Counted from the first letter of the stretch, positions 28,010-37,446 are shown. The stretch: DNA of 64,000 bases from JBHEBG01 sp046557915 (GCF_046557915.1 NZ_JBHEBG010000001.1:496001-560000), one strand, 5' to 3'. Program-made: numbers and translations. The notes: a model not told the origin generated them from the letters alone.

Positions 28010-28741
28010 TTAAAACCGTTTTGAAAAATAGAGGCCAACGCCGTTCTCATTGTACGTTGGTAAGAAGTAAGTGTTCTTAGACTTTTTAAAGGGGTTCCAA
28101 GCAATTAAATAATCGAAATGATAGACCAATTTGGTGACCAAAATCCCAATACCTGCCCCAGCCAGTACATCGGATAGCCAATGTTTATTGTTCATCATCC
28201 GAAGTGCTCCTGTGGCTCCGGCAAAAAAATATCCGCTTTGCGCCAAAAAAGGACTGGACTCGTTAAACTCCTCATACAAAACGGCAGCCGTGGCAAATGC
28301 ATGTGAGGTATGCCCCGATGGGAAAGCCTTTGCATTAAAATCGTTAGGACGTACTTTGTGTATGTTTCTTTTAAGCCCCGTAGTAATTAGCTGTGTAATG
28401 GCCGAGGAGAGTATCAGGTTCTTTGTTTGATCAAACCAATGGTTCTTGGCCTTTAGACCGGCAATGTCGGCAATATACAATTGCGCTATTGGTGCAAACC
28501 GAGTGTAATCGTCCAAAGAAGAGCTAAAATTATTTCCTGCTGTACTCCTTACTTCTTTTTGGAAGTTTTTCTCAAAAACACTATCGGAAATTAAAATCCC
28601 GGAGACAATTAATGAAACGGGTAGAATGCTCTGTGATAGCAAGGTCTTCTTTTCTCCATTTTCTACATAAGTTCTGCTTCCTCCCTGTCCATGACAATAC
28701 AGACATATAAAAAACATAAAAGCAACATTGGGGAATTTCAT
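28010..28741 (-). CDS. PAP2-family phosphatase, exported
   Basis: A 243-residue acid phosphatase-like protein with a signal peptide (MKFPNVAFMFFICLYCHGQ). The three catalytic motifs are complete: KRNIHKVRP, FPSGHTSHAF and GALRMMNNKHWLSDV. Members dephosphorylate lipids or isoprenyl pyrophosphates such as undecaprenyl pyrophosphate, with the active site outside the cytoplasm. The signal peptide and a moderately hydrophobic C-terminal half suggest a periplasmic enzyme at the membrane face. It ends 8 bases from the convergent TauE/SafE gene. Confidence 0.87.
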   Translation of the reverse strand: MKFPNVAFMFFICLYCHGQGGSRTYVENGEKKTLLSQSILPVSLIVSGILISDSVFEKNFQKEVRSTAGNNFSSSLDDYTRFAPIAQLYIADIAGLKAKNHWFDQTKNLILSSAITQLITTGLKRNIHKVRPNDFNAKAFPSGHTSHAFATAAVLYEEFNESSPFLAQSGYFFAGATGALRMMNNKHWLSDVLAGAGIGILVTKLVYHFDYLIAWNPFKKSKNTYFLPTYNENGVGLYFSKRF

Positions 28742-29113
28742 TTGGTAATGGTTGGAGCTTGGTTGTTGGTTTATTCGCCAAGGACAAACTTCTTTTCAAA
28801 AGCTTATAGTTAAAGATTTCTTTGTCTTTATTCTTAAGGCCAACTATTTTAAAAGTGCCCTAAACAGATTCTTTCAGAAAGCAAGTTTGCCAGTGTATTA
28901 ACAATAACGCATTTTCGGTGCTGTTTCGTATTTTATTTCTCATTAGATTGTTAAAATAATTGCCTAATTATCAGTTTATAGCTCTTTTCCGAAACTGTTG
29001 CTATTTGTTCTGGTTCTGTTTGCCGAAGGGTTAAACCTTCAAGTATTTTTGAAAGCTTTATTCATAATTCCTTAGTTTAGGGATAAATTACCAGTACTTA
29101 AATTTTTTTCACA
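28742..29113. other. Intergenic region between divergent genes
   Basis: This 372-base AT-rich gap holds no convincing gene. The only structure I see is a weak short inverted repeat, GAAGG/CCTTC at 29025-29040. I did not find a clear TAnnTTTG promoter for either flanking gene. It presumably contains the promoters of the PAP2 and Dabb genes. Confidence 0.4.
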
Positions 29114-29494
29114 ATGAAATTAAGCTTATCGGTTCCTATATTATTATTGATTGCGTTTGCCCAAACATCACAGATGACAGCGCAGGATACCAGTGCGAGC
29201 GACAGTCTTTTTGTGCACGCGTTGCTTTATAAATGGTCCGACAACCTATCCTTGGATAAAAAAAATGACTTTCTAAATCTATTTAAGGGACTGCCAAAAA
29301 AAATAGACGGTCTGCAAAATGTAGGTATAATGGATGTCAGCAGTTCAAAGGACGGATTTGATAATTTGTTGGTCTTGCGGTTTACTTCCATAGAAGCCCT
29401 AAATCGTTATCAAGGACATCCCGACCACCATTTAATAGATAGTATTGGCCCAACGGTATTAAAACAATACAATTATTTTCGATATTGGGAATAG
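29114..29494 (+). CDS. Exported Dabb (stress-responsive alpha/beta barrel) domain protein
   Basis: A 126-residue protein with a signal peptide (MKLSLSVPILLLIAFAQTSQMTAQ) followed by a single Dabb domain. It shows FVHALLYKWSDNLSLDKK at the start, then GLQNVGIMDVSSS, FDNLLVLRFTSIEALNRYQGHPDH and a final YNYFRYW. Most Dabb proteins are cytoplasmic dimers, some of them acting on polyketides or in stress responses, so an exported form is less common. No catalytic role can be assigned. It is monocistronic between the PAP2 gene and the convergent AraC-type regulator (27-base gap). Confidence 0.75.
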   Translation: MKLSLSVPILLLIAFAQTSQMTAQDTSASDSLFVHALLYKWSDNLSLDKKNDFLNLFKGLPKKIDGLQNVGIMDVSSSKDGFDNLLVLRFTSIEALNRYQGHPDHHLIDSIGPTVLKQYNYFRYWE

Positions 29495-29520
29495 CCTGGT
29501 TTTTTCACTAGGCAATCGCT

Positions 29521-30540
29521 TTAAGCACTCTGAACCACCTTTTCGCGAAATTCTGCAGGGGTAATACCATTGTATTTTTTAAAATTATTGTAAAATACGG
29601 ATAAGCTGTTGAACCCGCTTTCAAAAGCAATGGCTTCAATACTGATATCCTTACATTTCTCATCGGCAAGCATTGTCTTGGAATGTTCAATTCTTGCAGA
29701 GTTCAATAGTTCTGGGAAGCTTTGTTTTAGTCCTGCATTTATGGCGTTGGACAACACATGCCTGCGCACACCCACACTTTTTGCGAAAACTCCTAGGGTA
29801 AAATCATTTTTAAGATATAGTTTCTCTTTTAATAGTATTAGGCTGGCCTTTTCAGCAACGGAATTTAGATCCACGGTTGCATCATTATTTAAGGCGAAGG
29901 GTTGAATGACCCCTTTATAATTTAGCATCGCTGAAAAACTAATCCCAAAAAACACCAATACTATGCCAAGGGTGACCCCTATATATAACTCCTTATCTGT
30001 AGTGAAAGCCTGTATTAAAAACCCCACCCATATGACAGCTATTGCAAGTAAAAGTTGCAAGGACCATTCCTTTCTTGCTTTTTGCAAGATGATCTCTCCA
30101 GTTATCCGTTCTTGATACAATTTTATAGCGAAAACAAAATATCCCAGCAAATGTACCAGGCTAACCAAATAAGCAAAATAGATACCCTGCCCCGTTAGCC
30201 ATGGAATGGACGCAATAAGGAAGGCGGCTGGCAAAAAGTGGTAAAGACCAATTTTAGTCTTCCTAATTTTAGATCGGATATAAAACCATACCAGCGGTCC
30301 AATGGCAAGCATTCCCACAATACCTATAACGGTAAGGGTGTCCCCATATTGGGGGAACAAAATATAAATTACGGATTTGCTAATGCGCATTGCAAACGCT
30401 AAAAGAAGTAAGGCCAATAACCTACCGCTTGTTCTTAACCTTGCGGATTTACTGGTTCCAAATAGAAAATATCCCGAAAAGAACAAGCTATTACCGATCA
30501 GCAGGGCGCTTAACATTACCATCAAATGCGAGTAGTCCAT
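29521..30540 (-). CDS. Membrane-anchored AraC-family transcriptional regulator
   Basis: A 339-residue protein starting at ATG 30540 (MDYSHLMVMLSALLIGN); a TTG at 30561 would add seven residues. About seven hydrophobic segments fill the first two thirds. The C-terminal 100 residues form an AraC double helix-turn-helix: FTLGVFAKSVGVRRHVLSNAI, then ISIEAIAFESGFNSLSVFYN with NFKKYNGITPAEFRE. This 7TM-HTH layout is frequent in Bacteroidota and suggests that a membrane signal controls DNA binding. Its start faces the divergent pair of exported paralogues, with 115 bases between, making them its most likely targets. Confidence 0.88.
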   Translation of the reverse strand: MDYSHLMVMLSALLIGNSLFFSGYFLFGTSKSARLRTSGRLLALLLLAFAMRISKSVIYILFPQYGDTLTVIGIVGMLAIGPLVWFYIRSKIRKTKIGLYHFLPAAFLIASIPWLTGQGIYFAYLVSLVHLLGYFVFAIKLYQERITGEIILQKARKEWSLQLLLAIAVIWVGFLIQAFTTDKELYIGVTLGIVLVFFGISFSAMLNYKGVIQPFALNNDATVDLNSVAEKASLILLKEKLYLKNDFTLGVFAKSVGVRRHVLSNAINAGLKQSFPELLNSARIEHSKTMLADEKCKDISIEAIAFESGFNSLSVFYNNFKKYNGITPAEFREKVVQSA

Positions 30541-30655
30541 CCTTAAATTGGTTGTTTTCAATTTACACTTCTAAAGTACTGCTATTTTAAAAAATGGTAG
30601 TACTAGTTTGCAAATTAGGAATCACCTATTTGGGCAAACAAGTACATTTAGCATA

Positions 30656-31363
30656 ATGAAATTACATCTAAAAAAACAATGTTGCTTCTTTTTGGTGTTG
30701 TTATGTTATGGTTGGATCCAAAGTCAACCCAACGATTCCAAAGCCACAAAATTAGTGGACGAACTACTTTTAAGCATGGGAGGAAAAGACTTATGGGCAA
30801 ACACCCAGTCATTGCATCTAACAGAAAGATTATGGTCCAATCAGGTATCTGAGGAAATAAGACAAGAGGTATGGCGAAATCTTAAGACCCCCGCCACTAG
30901 AATACACATGAGCAGCCTTAGCTTTGATCGCACTAGGGCTTGGGACACCATACAGGGATGGGGTGTTTTGGAGACAGGCAAGTTTTATAAGTTCGATGTG
31001 GAACGTGTAAAGAACGAAGTGCTTTCTTGGGAACGCGATCTTTATACCATCTGTAGCAAACTTGCACAGCAAGATCCGGAAATTGTTGCCAAAATAAAGG
31101 GCGAAACTAGTATTGAAATATACGATAGCCAAAAAGGTCTGTTATGCACCATAGAATTAAGCAGTAGCGGAGCCCCTATTAAATGGACCCCTAAGGATGC
31201 AGAGCTGGGCGATAGTTTTATATACGGTCCGTTAAAACAATTTGGTGCGTATTGGATGCCTAAGTGGTGGACAACGGACAACGGACATTGGCAATTTGAA
31301 TTTGTTTCCGTAAGTGGGAGTTTTGATCTCCCCAAGATTTCCTTTAGTCCATCAAAAGAATAA
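30656..31363 (+). CDS. Exported protein of unknown function, paralogue A
   Basis: I do not recognise a family. From ATG 30656 the protein has 235 residues, beginning with a signal peptide (MKLHLKKQCCFFLVLLCYGWIQSQ). An in-frame start at 30608 lacks a signal-like N-terminus. The mature part opens with LVDELLLSMGGKDLWANTQS, shared with the next gene (EQLLEAVGGQEAWAEAKG), and ends in a PKISFSPSKE tail similar to VSYDLSPKE in the neighbour. The many short beta-strand stretches would suit a LolA-like or outer-membrane-associated fold, which is a guess. It is followed 26 bases later by its paralogue and faces a membrane-bound AraC regulator. Confidence 0.7.
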   Translation: MKLHLKKQCCFFLVLLCYGWIQSQPNDSKATKLVDELLLSMGGKDLWANTQSLHLTERLWSNQVSEEIRQEVWRNLKTPATRIHMSSLSFDRTRAWDTIQGWGVLETGKFYKFDVERVKNEVLSWERDLYTICSKLAQQDPEIVAKIKGETSIEIYDSQKGLLCTIELSSSGAPIKWTPKDAELGDSFIYGPLKQFGAYWMPKWWTTDNGHWQFEFVSVSGSFDLPKISFSPSKE

Positions 31364-31389
31364 GACCATATATCAAAAGAAAAAACAAG

Positions 31390-32085
31390 ATGATAAAAAA
31401 AACGATTATTTGGGTAAGTCTAGGCCTTACATTGGGCAGCTACGCACAGGAGAAATCATCCGCTAACGAAAGGCCCAAGGAAATTGAGCAACTGTTGGAA
31501 GCGGTAGGTGGCCAAGAAGCCTGGGCCGAAGCCAAGGGGTTCCACATGTTGGAAATAGCGCATTTTGGTTCATTAAAACATCCCCTTATCAGGGAATATT
31601 GGGTAGATTTTGAAAAACCGAGAATCAAGGAGTCCACGCAAGGTATTTTGCGCAGACAAGTACAAGCATTGAATGTAGATAGTGGTTGGACGGATCGAGA
31701 GGACCAGGAGTTAAAAACATGGAGTACTTCCACAGTTGGTCAATGGAACTCTTTCTGGCCCGGTATTCCGACGCGTATTTTTCATTTAATCGCAAAAAAA
31801 GATCCTGGTTTAACCTATAATGTATATGAGGATAGAATCGATTTTTTTGTTGAGGGCAATTTTGCAGTATGGATTGCTACTGATGTTAATGGCAACCCTT
31901 TGGCCTATGGGAGATCTAAAAATCACTTGGAAACCCATTTTCTGGGAGAAATTTTACCCTATGGACCCGTGAATTTATGGAAAGATGCCTCCGAACCCGG
32001 GGGACAATGGAAAGTAGTTATGGTAGATTATGAATTATTGTCGGATATGTCCGAAGTCTCCTATGACCTTTCTCCCAAAGAATAG
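31390..32085 (+). CDS. Exported protein of unknown function, paralogue B
   Basis: A 231-residue protein with signal peptide MIKKTIIWVSLGLTLGSYAQ. Its start (IEQLLEAVGGQEAWAEAKGFH) and end (VSYDLSPKE) match the preceding gene, and the interior keeps aligned features such as a tryptophan-rich centre (VGQWNSFWPGIPTRIFHLIAKKDPG against LYTICSKLAQQDPE) and a YGP motif before the last strands. The two are therefore tandem duplicates that have diverged. Function is unknown. It converges on the DeoR-type regulator with a 7-base gap. Confidence 0.72.
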   Translation: MIKKTIIWVSLGLTLGSYAQEKSSANERPKEIEQLLEAVGGQEAWAEAKGFHMLEIAHFGSLKHPLIREYWVDFEKPRIKESTQGILRRQVQALNVDSGWTDREDQELKTWSTSTVGQWNSFWPGIPTRIFHLIAKKDPGLTYNVYEDRIDFFVEGNFAVWIATDVNGNPLAYGRSKNHLETHFLGEILPYGPVNLWKDASEPGGQWKVVMVDYELLSDMSEVSYDLSPKE

Positions 32086-32092
32086 GTGCTAC

Positions 32093-32848
32093 CTAGAGTA
32101 ATTTAATATTCTTTTCGCGGTATTTGTTTAATTCCGGGGCATTGGGGTCTAATTCCGTAACCAAGGTGTCTATAACGCCTATGTCCCCTATTTTATATCG
32201 GTTAGAAGTGTTTAACTTTTCAGAAATAGTAAGGGATACAAGCCTGGTCGATGCCTTGATCATGGCCTTCTTCATCTGTGCTATTTCCCAATCTACTTCG
32301 GTGATGCCCTTTTCCAAATCTAAATAGCCTGTCCCCAAAAAACAAACATCGGCCTTTATCTCCGACAAAATATTGATGGCACTACCACCTGTGGCCAACT
32401 GCGATCCTCTAGACAATTTTCCACCAATAAGATAAACATCGTACTTACTGGAGGTGGTATTGAGCAACTCAATGGCCATGGGTAAACTAGGTGTAAAAAA
32501 AGTAAGGTTCATTTTTTTGGGAAGCAGTTTTGCAAACTCCAAATTGGTAGACCCTCCGGTGATAAGGACCACATCACCTTTCTTCAACAAGGAAATTCCT
32601 TTTTGGGCAATAATGGATTTGTGTGCGTGTTCATAGACTTCCCTAGTACGGTCTGTATAGATATTGAAACCGTTTGAAACAGCACCTCCATGTACTTTTC
32701 TCAATTTCTTGGATTCATCCAGTTCCACAACATCCCTACGAACAGTGTCCATGGAAACATTTAAAATACTTGCCAAATCAGTCAATAGTACCCTATTGTG
32801 AATATGGACTTCGTTAAGGATGATCTGAAGTCGGTTTTTCTTGTCCAA
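32093..32848 (-). CDS. DeoR-family transcriptional regulator
   Basis: A 251-residue sugar-phosphate-responsive regulator. The N-terminal winged helix-turn-helix reads LTDLASILNVSMDTVRRDVVELDESKKLRKVHGGAV; the C-terminal sensor domain has GDVVLITGGSTNLEFAKLL and DVCFLGTGYLDLEKGITEVD. The start is a TTG at 32848. It is divergent from susC with a 194-base gap that carries four TTGCAA boxes, three at exact 13-base spacing and one covering the susC promoter. It therefore probably represses the MurNAc-utilisation operon and responds to a sugar phosphate such as MurNAc-6-P or GlcNAc-6-P (inference). Confidence 0.9.
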   Translation of the reverse strand: MDKKNRLQIILNEVHIHNRVLLTDLASILNVSMDTVRRDVVELDESKKLRKVHGGAVSNGFNIYTDRTREVYEHAHKSIIAQKGISLLKKGDVVLITGGSTNLEFAKLLPKKMNLTFFTPSLPMAIELLNTTSSKYDVYLIGGKLSRGSQLATGGSAINILSEIKADVCFLGTGYLDLEKGITEVDWEIAQMKKAMIKASTRLVSLTISEKLNTSNRYKIGDIGVIDTLVTELDPNAPELNKYREKNIKLL

Positions 32849-32898
32849 AGTAAATGTCTTATGCTATATACAATATTATGAAAAAAAGATTTCACTTC

Positions 32899-32990
32899 TT
32901 GCAATATATTATAGCAATTATAAGGTAAAATGTTAAAAATTGTGGCAAAAAATAGATTTTGCAATGTTTTCTTGCAATAAAAAGTTGCAA
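32899..32990. promoter_or_regulatory. TTGCAA box array, candidate DeoR operators
   Basis: TTGCAA, itself a palindrome, occurs at 32899-32904, 32959-32964, 32972-32977 and 32985-32990. The last three start exactly 13 bases apart. They lie in the only gap between the DeoR gene and susC. Binding by the DeoR protein is inferred. Confidence 0.55.
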
Positions 32991-33015
32991 AAAATAAAAT
33001 ATAACTATAAGTTTG
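32985..33015 (+). promoter_or_regulatory. Flavobacterial-type promoter of the susC-murQ operon
   Basis: TAAGTTTG at 33008-33015 fits the Bacteroidota -10 element TAnnTTTG. TTG at 32985-32987, 20 bases upstream, fits the -33 element and is part of the last TTGCAA box. Transcription would start near 33021, about 22 bases before the susC ATG. Confidence 0.6.
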
Positions 33016-33042
33016 TTTCCTAAACTCTCAATACTCACTATT

Positions 33043-36000
33043 ATGAAAAGAACACTTTTTTTACTACCAACCTTTTTGATAGTGCTTTTTGCCCAAGGCC
33101 TTTTTGGGCAATCAGTGACCATATCAGGAACGGTGACCGGGGATGACGGACCACCACTTCCAGGGGCCACTATTCTCATTAAGGGATCGGCTACCGGAGG
33201 CGTTTCGGATTTCGATGGTAATTTCAGTATTTCCACTACGGATACTACTGGAAAGACGTTAGTTATCAGTTATCTCGGTTACAAAACCGCAGAGGTAGCC
33301 CTTACGGGTGGAGACCAAACAGTTACCGTATCATTAGGCGTTGATTCCAACGCCCTGGATGAGGTAATCATTGTAGGTTCATCCATAACGCAGTCCAGAA
33401 AAAAACTGGGGAATGCCATTACCACGGTAAAATCCGCAACTTTGGTGAAAGCTGCTCCTGTTAATGTAACTACATCTTTACAAGGAAAGGTGCCAGGTGC
33501 ACAAATTACCCAGAACTCGGGTGATCCTGCAGGTGGTTTTTCCATACGATTAAGAGGTCCAAGTACCATTCAAGGGTCTTCGGAACCCCTTTATGTGATC
33601 GATGGTGTAATTACAAGTAATCTTACCACCAACGTAACCAATTTAAACGTCAGCGCTGGGGATGCCCAACCTGGGCAGAACAGAATGGTAGATTTTAACC
33701 CTAACGACATAGAAAATATAAATATATTGAACGGTTCGGCCGCTGCCGCAATCTATGGGTCGCGGGCATCCAACGGAGTAGTTGTGATCACTACAAAAAA
33801 AGGACGGAATTTTGAAGATGGCCCCGAGCTATTCTTTAAGACCACATTCAATGTAAATACCATACGCAAAAAGCTAGACCTTAACCTTAGGGGTGAAGAA
33901 TTTGAAACTGTTCCCGACGGTGCCTTAGCAGGTAGGTTATGGCCCATTTTTGGTTTTGATCCCGTGGAAAATACGGCAACACCATTTTTGTTTTTATCTT
34001 CGGACAAGTTTTCTACCACAAGATATGATTATCAGGACGATATTTTCCATACCGGTTTTGGAACGGACAACTTCTTTTCTATACGGGATGGTAATGAAAA
34101 AATGAGCTACTTTGGATCAGTGGGGTACCTAAACAATGAGGGTATCATAAAGAATACAAAATACCAACGTTTTTCCGCCAGGTTAAACTTTAACCACCAG
34201 TTGGCCGATTGGATATCCTATGACCTTGGATTATTCTTCTCTAGTGGAAAATCTGATGAAAAGCCAGACGGCAACGTATTTTGGAGTCCCATAAATTCGG
34301 TAAATATTACCAACAACACTTTTGATCTGTCTCAAAGGGATGCCAATGGAAACCTACTGGCGGTAGAAAGATCTAGGGTAAACCCATTGACCATTATCGA
34401 AGAATTTGATATTACCCAAGAAGTAAATCACTTTGTGCCAAGTTTGCACGTTAAGATAAACCCGATCGAAGGACTTACCATTGATCAAATATTGGGTGTG
34501 GATACCTACAACCAAAAAGGAAACATTTTTATTCCGGTATATCCTTATGAAAATGTTAACCCTGCCTATTTCAATGATGGTTATATTGGCAGTTCCGAGG
34601 CAAAGGTATTTAACTGGAACTACGATATTAACGCGGTCTATGACATTGACATTTCTGAAACTCTTAATTCCAGAACAACAGCAGGCTATAGTTTTCAATC
34701 CAGTGATTTGGAGTTCGATGCTTCTCAAGGTAGGGCGTTGGATGCTTCCAACGTTCCGGCTACGGAATTACAAAGTTTCCCCGTGGATTCTAAGCTTCAG
34801 ATCTTTGGTGTTTTTCTTCAAGAAACACTCTCTTACAGTGATAAACTGTTCCTTACATTGGCAGGCCGTATAGATGGTGCCACCAATTTTGATGTGGACA
34901 ATCGGACAAATTTTTATCCAAAAGTCTCTGGCTCCTACGTGCTCTCCAACGAACCCTTCTGGAATACGGAAGGCTTCTTAAATTCTGCAAGAATAAGAGC
35001 TTCTTATGGAGAAGCAGGTAACCTAACCGCCATATCTCCTTTTGCCAGATTTGGAAGCTTCAATCCAAACGATTTCCTAGGATCCTCCACTTTGCAACAA
35101 AGTGGTAGTCTGGGGAATGATGATTTGGCCGTAGAAAGAATGAAGGAATTTGAAATAGGTACAGACCTCAGCTTTTTTAACAATAGGGCGTCTATCCTAT
35201 TTACCTATTACAATCAAAATATAGAAGATCTAATAGTAGATCGTGTTCTTGCCCCTTCAGTTGGTGGTGCAAGTAGAATAGAGAATGTAGGTGCCATGGA
35301 AAATAACGGTATCGAGTTTTACGCTAGGGTTACCCCAGTGAAAACCGAAGATATCACTTGGGATCTTAATTTCAACTTTAGCAGAAACCGAAATAAAGTA
35401 ACAGAGACCAATGTTGGCGATGTTTCCATTGCCACGGTTTCCGGAGCAAGTCCGGTTGTTAGGGAAGGGGAGCCTTTAGGAGTCTTCCAAGGAACCTATT
35501 TTGCAACCGATGACAACGGCGAACTAATCTTGACCGGCCCTTCTACTACTGGCGTGGCACAAGGTGTTCCACAAGTAGAGCGAGGAAACCTAGATACGGG
35601 AGAGCCTATGCGAGATGCCAATGGCCAACCCACCGGAGATGTACTAAGAAGGGTAATAGGTGACCCAAATCCTGATTATATTTTAGGTGTAGGAACGGAT
35701 TTTACCTATAAAAACTTCTCTTTTTCCATGTTATGGGAAGCAGTACAAGGTTTTGATGTTTTTGATGCGGACAAGAGAACTCGCCAAGGTGTGGGTCTTG
35801 GAAGACTTGCCGAACAAGAATTAACAGGGGAACTGCCCAGGGGTTATATTGCAGGTATTTATCCTATAGAGGCATTTAGGATAGAAGATGGTTCTTTTGT
35901 TAAATTAAGGGAGGTTGCGCTAACCTACCAGTTTCCTTCTCTCTTCAATGATACCTTAAAAAATGTAACCATATCACTTATTGGAAGAAACCTATTTTCT

Positions 36001-36129
36001 ATTGACGACTTTTTCAGTTACGATCCGGAAACCAATGCTGGTGGACAATCTAACCTTTTAAGAGCTGTTAATTTTGGAAACGTTCCTATTCCAAGCACTT
36101 TTGCTTTATCAGTAAGCACTAACTTCTAA
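33043..36129 (+). CDS. SusC/RagA-family TonB-dependent outer-membrane transporter
   Basis: A 1028-residue transporter starting at ATG 33043 (MKRTLFLLPTFLIVLFAQGL, a signal peptide); the in-frame TTG at 33013 falls in the promoter. It has the carboxypeptidase-like SusC N-domain (SGTVTGDDGPPLPGATILIKG), then a plug domain with RLRGPSTIQGSSEPLYVIDGVI and AAIYGSRASNGVVVITTKKG, and a long beta-barrel ending FALSVSTNF. It imports oligosaccharides or glycopeptide fragments with its SusD lid. susD follows 9 bases downstream. The operon continues with NamZ and MurQ genes, pointing to peptidoglycan-derived sugars as the cargo. Confidence 0.96.
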   Translation: MKRTLFLLPTFLIVLFAQGLFGQSVTISGTVTGDDGPPLPGATILIKGSATGGVSDFDGNFSISTTDTTGKTLVISYLGYKTAEVALTGGDQTVTVSLGVDSNALDEVIIVGSSITQSRKKLGNAITTVKSATLVKAAPVNVTTSLQGKVPGAQITQNSGDPAGGFSIRLRGPSTIQGSSEPLYVIDGVITSNLTTNVTNLNVSAGDAQPGQNRMVDFNPNDIENINILNGSAAAAIYGSRASNGVVVITTKKGRNFEDGPELFFKTTFNVNTIRKKLDLNLRGEEFETVPDGALAGRLWPIFGFDPVENTATPFLFLSSDKFSTTRYDYQDDIFHTGFGTDNFFSIRDGNEKMSYFGSVGYLNNEGIIKNTKYQRFSARLNFNHQLADWISYDLGLFFSSGKSDEKPDGNVFWSPINSVNITNNTFDLSQRDANGNLLAVERSRVNPLTIIEEFDITQEVNHFVPSLHVKINPIEGLTIDQILGVDTYNQKGNIFIPVYPYENVNPAYFNDGYIGSSEAKVFNWNYDINAVYDIDISETLNSRTTAGYSFQSSDLEFDASQGRALDASNVPATELQSFPVDSKLQIFGVFLQETLSYSDKLFLTLAGRIDGATNFDVDNRTNFYPKVSGSYVLSNEPFWNTEGFLNSARIRASYGEAGNLTAISPFARFGSFNPNDFLGSSTLQQSGSLGNDDLAVERMKEFEIGTDLSFFNNRASILFTYYNQNIEDLIVDRVLAPSVGGASRIENVGAMENNGIEFYARVTPVKTEDITWDLNFNFSRNRNKVTETNVGDVSIATVSGASPVVREGEPLGVFQGTYFATDDNGELILTGPSTTGVAQGVPQVERGNLDTGEPMRDANGQPTGDVLRRVIGDPNPDYILGVGTDFTYKNFSFSMLWEAVQGFDVFDADKRTRQGVGLGRLAEQELTGELPRGYIAGIYPIEAFRIEDGSFVKLREVALTYQFPSLFNDTLKNVTISLIGRNLFSIDDFFSYDPETNAGGQSNLLRAVNFGNVPIPSTFALSVSTNF

Positions 36130-36138
36130 AATACAATC

Positions 36139-37446
36139 ATGAAAAAAATAATAAAAATAGTTGCACTTGGTATCTTTATGATGCACATATCTGCCTGTGA
36201 CAAAGTGTTTTTGGATCCCAATTCCACTTTAGAACCAGACCTAGTTGGCAATACGCCCAACCTCATTAGACTTATAAATGGGGTACAGCAGCGGTGGAGT
36301 ACAGATCGAAGTGGTATTCTGTATACAAAGACACATCTTTCTGGCCTTAATACAGGTGAATTAAGATTACTGAACCCGGGTAACGGGGCAGAGAACGAGA
36401 TTCTTCTTGGCGGTAACAATATAAACGGTGGTAATGACATATTGAAAAATATTTGGACCAACGCCATGTTAACCCGCAAAGAAGCAACTACTGTAATTAC
36501 CTTGGCGGACAGTGACGGAGTGGATGCCTCTACGGCAAATTCACTAAAAGCTTATTCGCTGTTTTACAGGGCTTTGGCTCACGGTACATTGGTAGAGTTT
36601 TTTGAAAGTATCCCTTTGGAGATCATTGATAATGCATCTTTTGTAGACCGTGTAGCGGTTTTACAAAATGCCATTGCGGATCTACAAGAAGCACAAGGTT
36701 ACATAAGTTCCGGTCTATCATCCGAAGTCACTTCAGGAGTTTTTAGCTCTGTTGACTTAGGGAATTCCGTGAACGCCTTATTGGCCAGGTTCAATCTAAT
36801 GGCAGGTAATTATGATGCTGCCATTACTGCTGCAAATGCAGTAGATTTAAGTGTGCAATCGGTCTGGGAATTTGATGCAGCAGTTCCAAATCCATTGGCC
36901 TTTTGGTTTGAATCACAAAACGTTACACAGGCAAGGGATCTAACCTTTGGCCTACCCGACGATTTGCTGCCCGATACTGATGATGAAAGAATTCCCTTTT
37001 ACATTACGGCGGAAGATTTTACCGTTCCAAACCCCGATTTTCAGATTGTAGGGTTCTACGTGGATGATCTAGACGACATTCCCGTTTATCTGCCAGGTGA
37101 AATGCTTTTGATAAAAGCGGAGGCCTATGCCAGAAATAATGATTTGGTCAATGCCGTTACCGAATTAAATAATGTGCTTACCAAAACATCCGCAACAGAT
37201 GCTTTTGGTTTGGGGGCCAATCTTCCCGCATATGCCGGCGCATTGACACAACAGGCCATTTTGGATGAAATCTATAAAAACAGGCGTGTAGAATTGTACT
37301 TAACAGGGGCTGCCCTAGAAGATAGTAGAAGGTTTGGTAGACCGGGGCCAACAGAAGCCGATGCAGAAAGAAACAGAAATTTTTATCCCTATCCTAATGA
37401 TGAAAGGGACAATAACACCAACACTCCGGCAAACCCTTCAACATAA
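36139..37446 (+). CDS. SusD/RagB-family surface lipoprotein
   Basis: A 435-residue glycan-binding lipoprotein that caps the adjacent SusC channel. The signal peptide ends in a lipobox HISAC followed by DKVFLDPNSTLEPDL. TPR-like helices and the C-terminal features of the family are visible: ADGEAYARNNDLVNAVTELN-type region (AEAYARNNDLVNAVTELNNV), then ILDEIYKNRRVELYLTGAALEDSRRFG and a FYPYPNDERDNN ending. It is shorter than most SusD proteins (about 500-600 residues) and closer to the SusD-like subgroup of compact members. It starts 9 bases after susC. Confidence 0.93.
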   Translation: MKKIIKIVALGIFMMHISACDKVFLDPNSTLEPDLVGNTPNLIRLINGVQQRWSTDRSGILYTKTHLSGLNTGELRLLNPGNGAENEILLGGNNINGGNDILKNIWTNAMLTRKEATTVITLADSDGVDASTANSLKAYSLFYRALAHGTLVEFFESIPLEIIDNASFVDRVAVLQNAIADLQEAQGYISSGLSSEVTSGVFSSVDLGNSVNALLARFNLMAGNYDAAITAANAVDLSVQSVWEFDAAVPNPLAFWFESQNVTQARDLTFGLPDDLLPDTDDERIPFYITAEDFTVPNPDFQIVGFYVDDLDDIPVYLPGEMLLIKAEAYARNNDLVNAVTELNNVLTKTSATDAFGLGANLPAYAGALTQQAILDEIYKNRRVELYLTGAALEDSRRFGRPGPTEADAERNRNFYPYPNDERDNNTNTPANPST

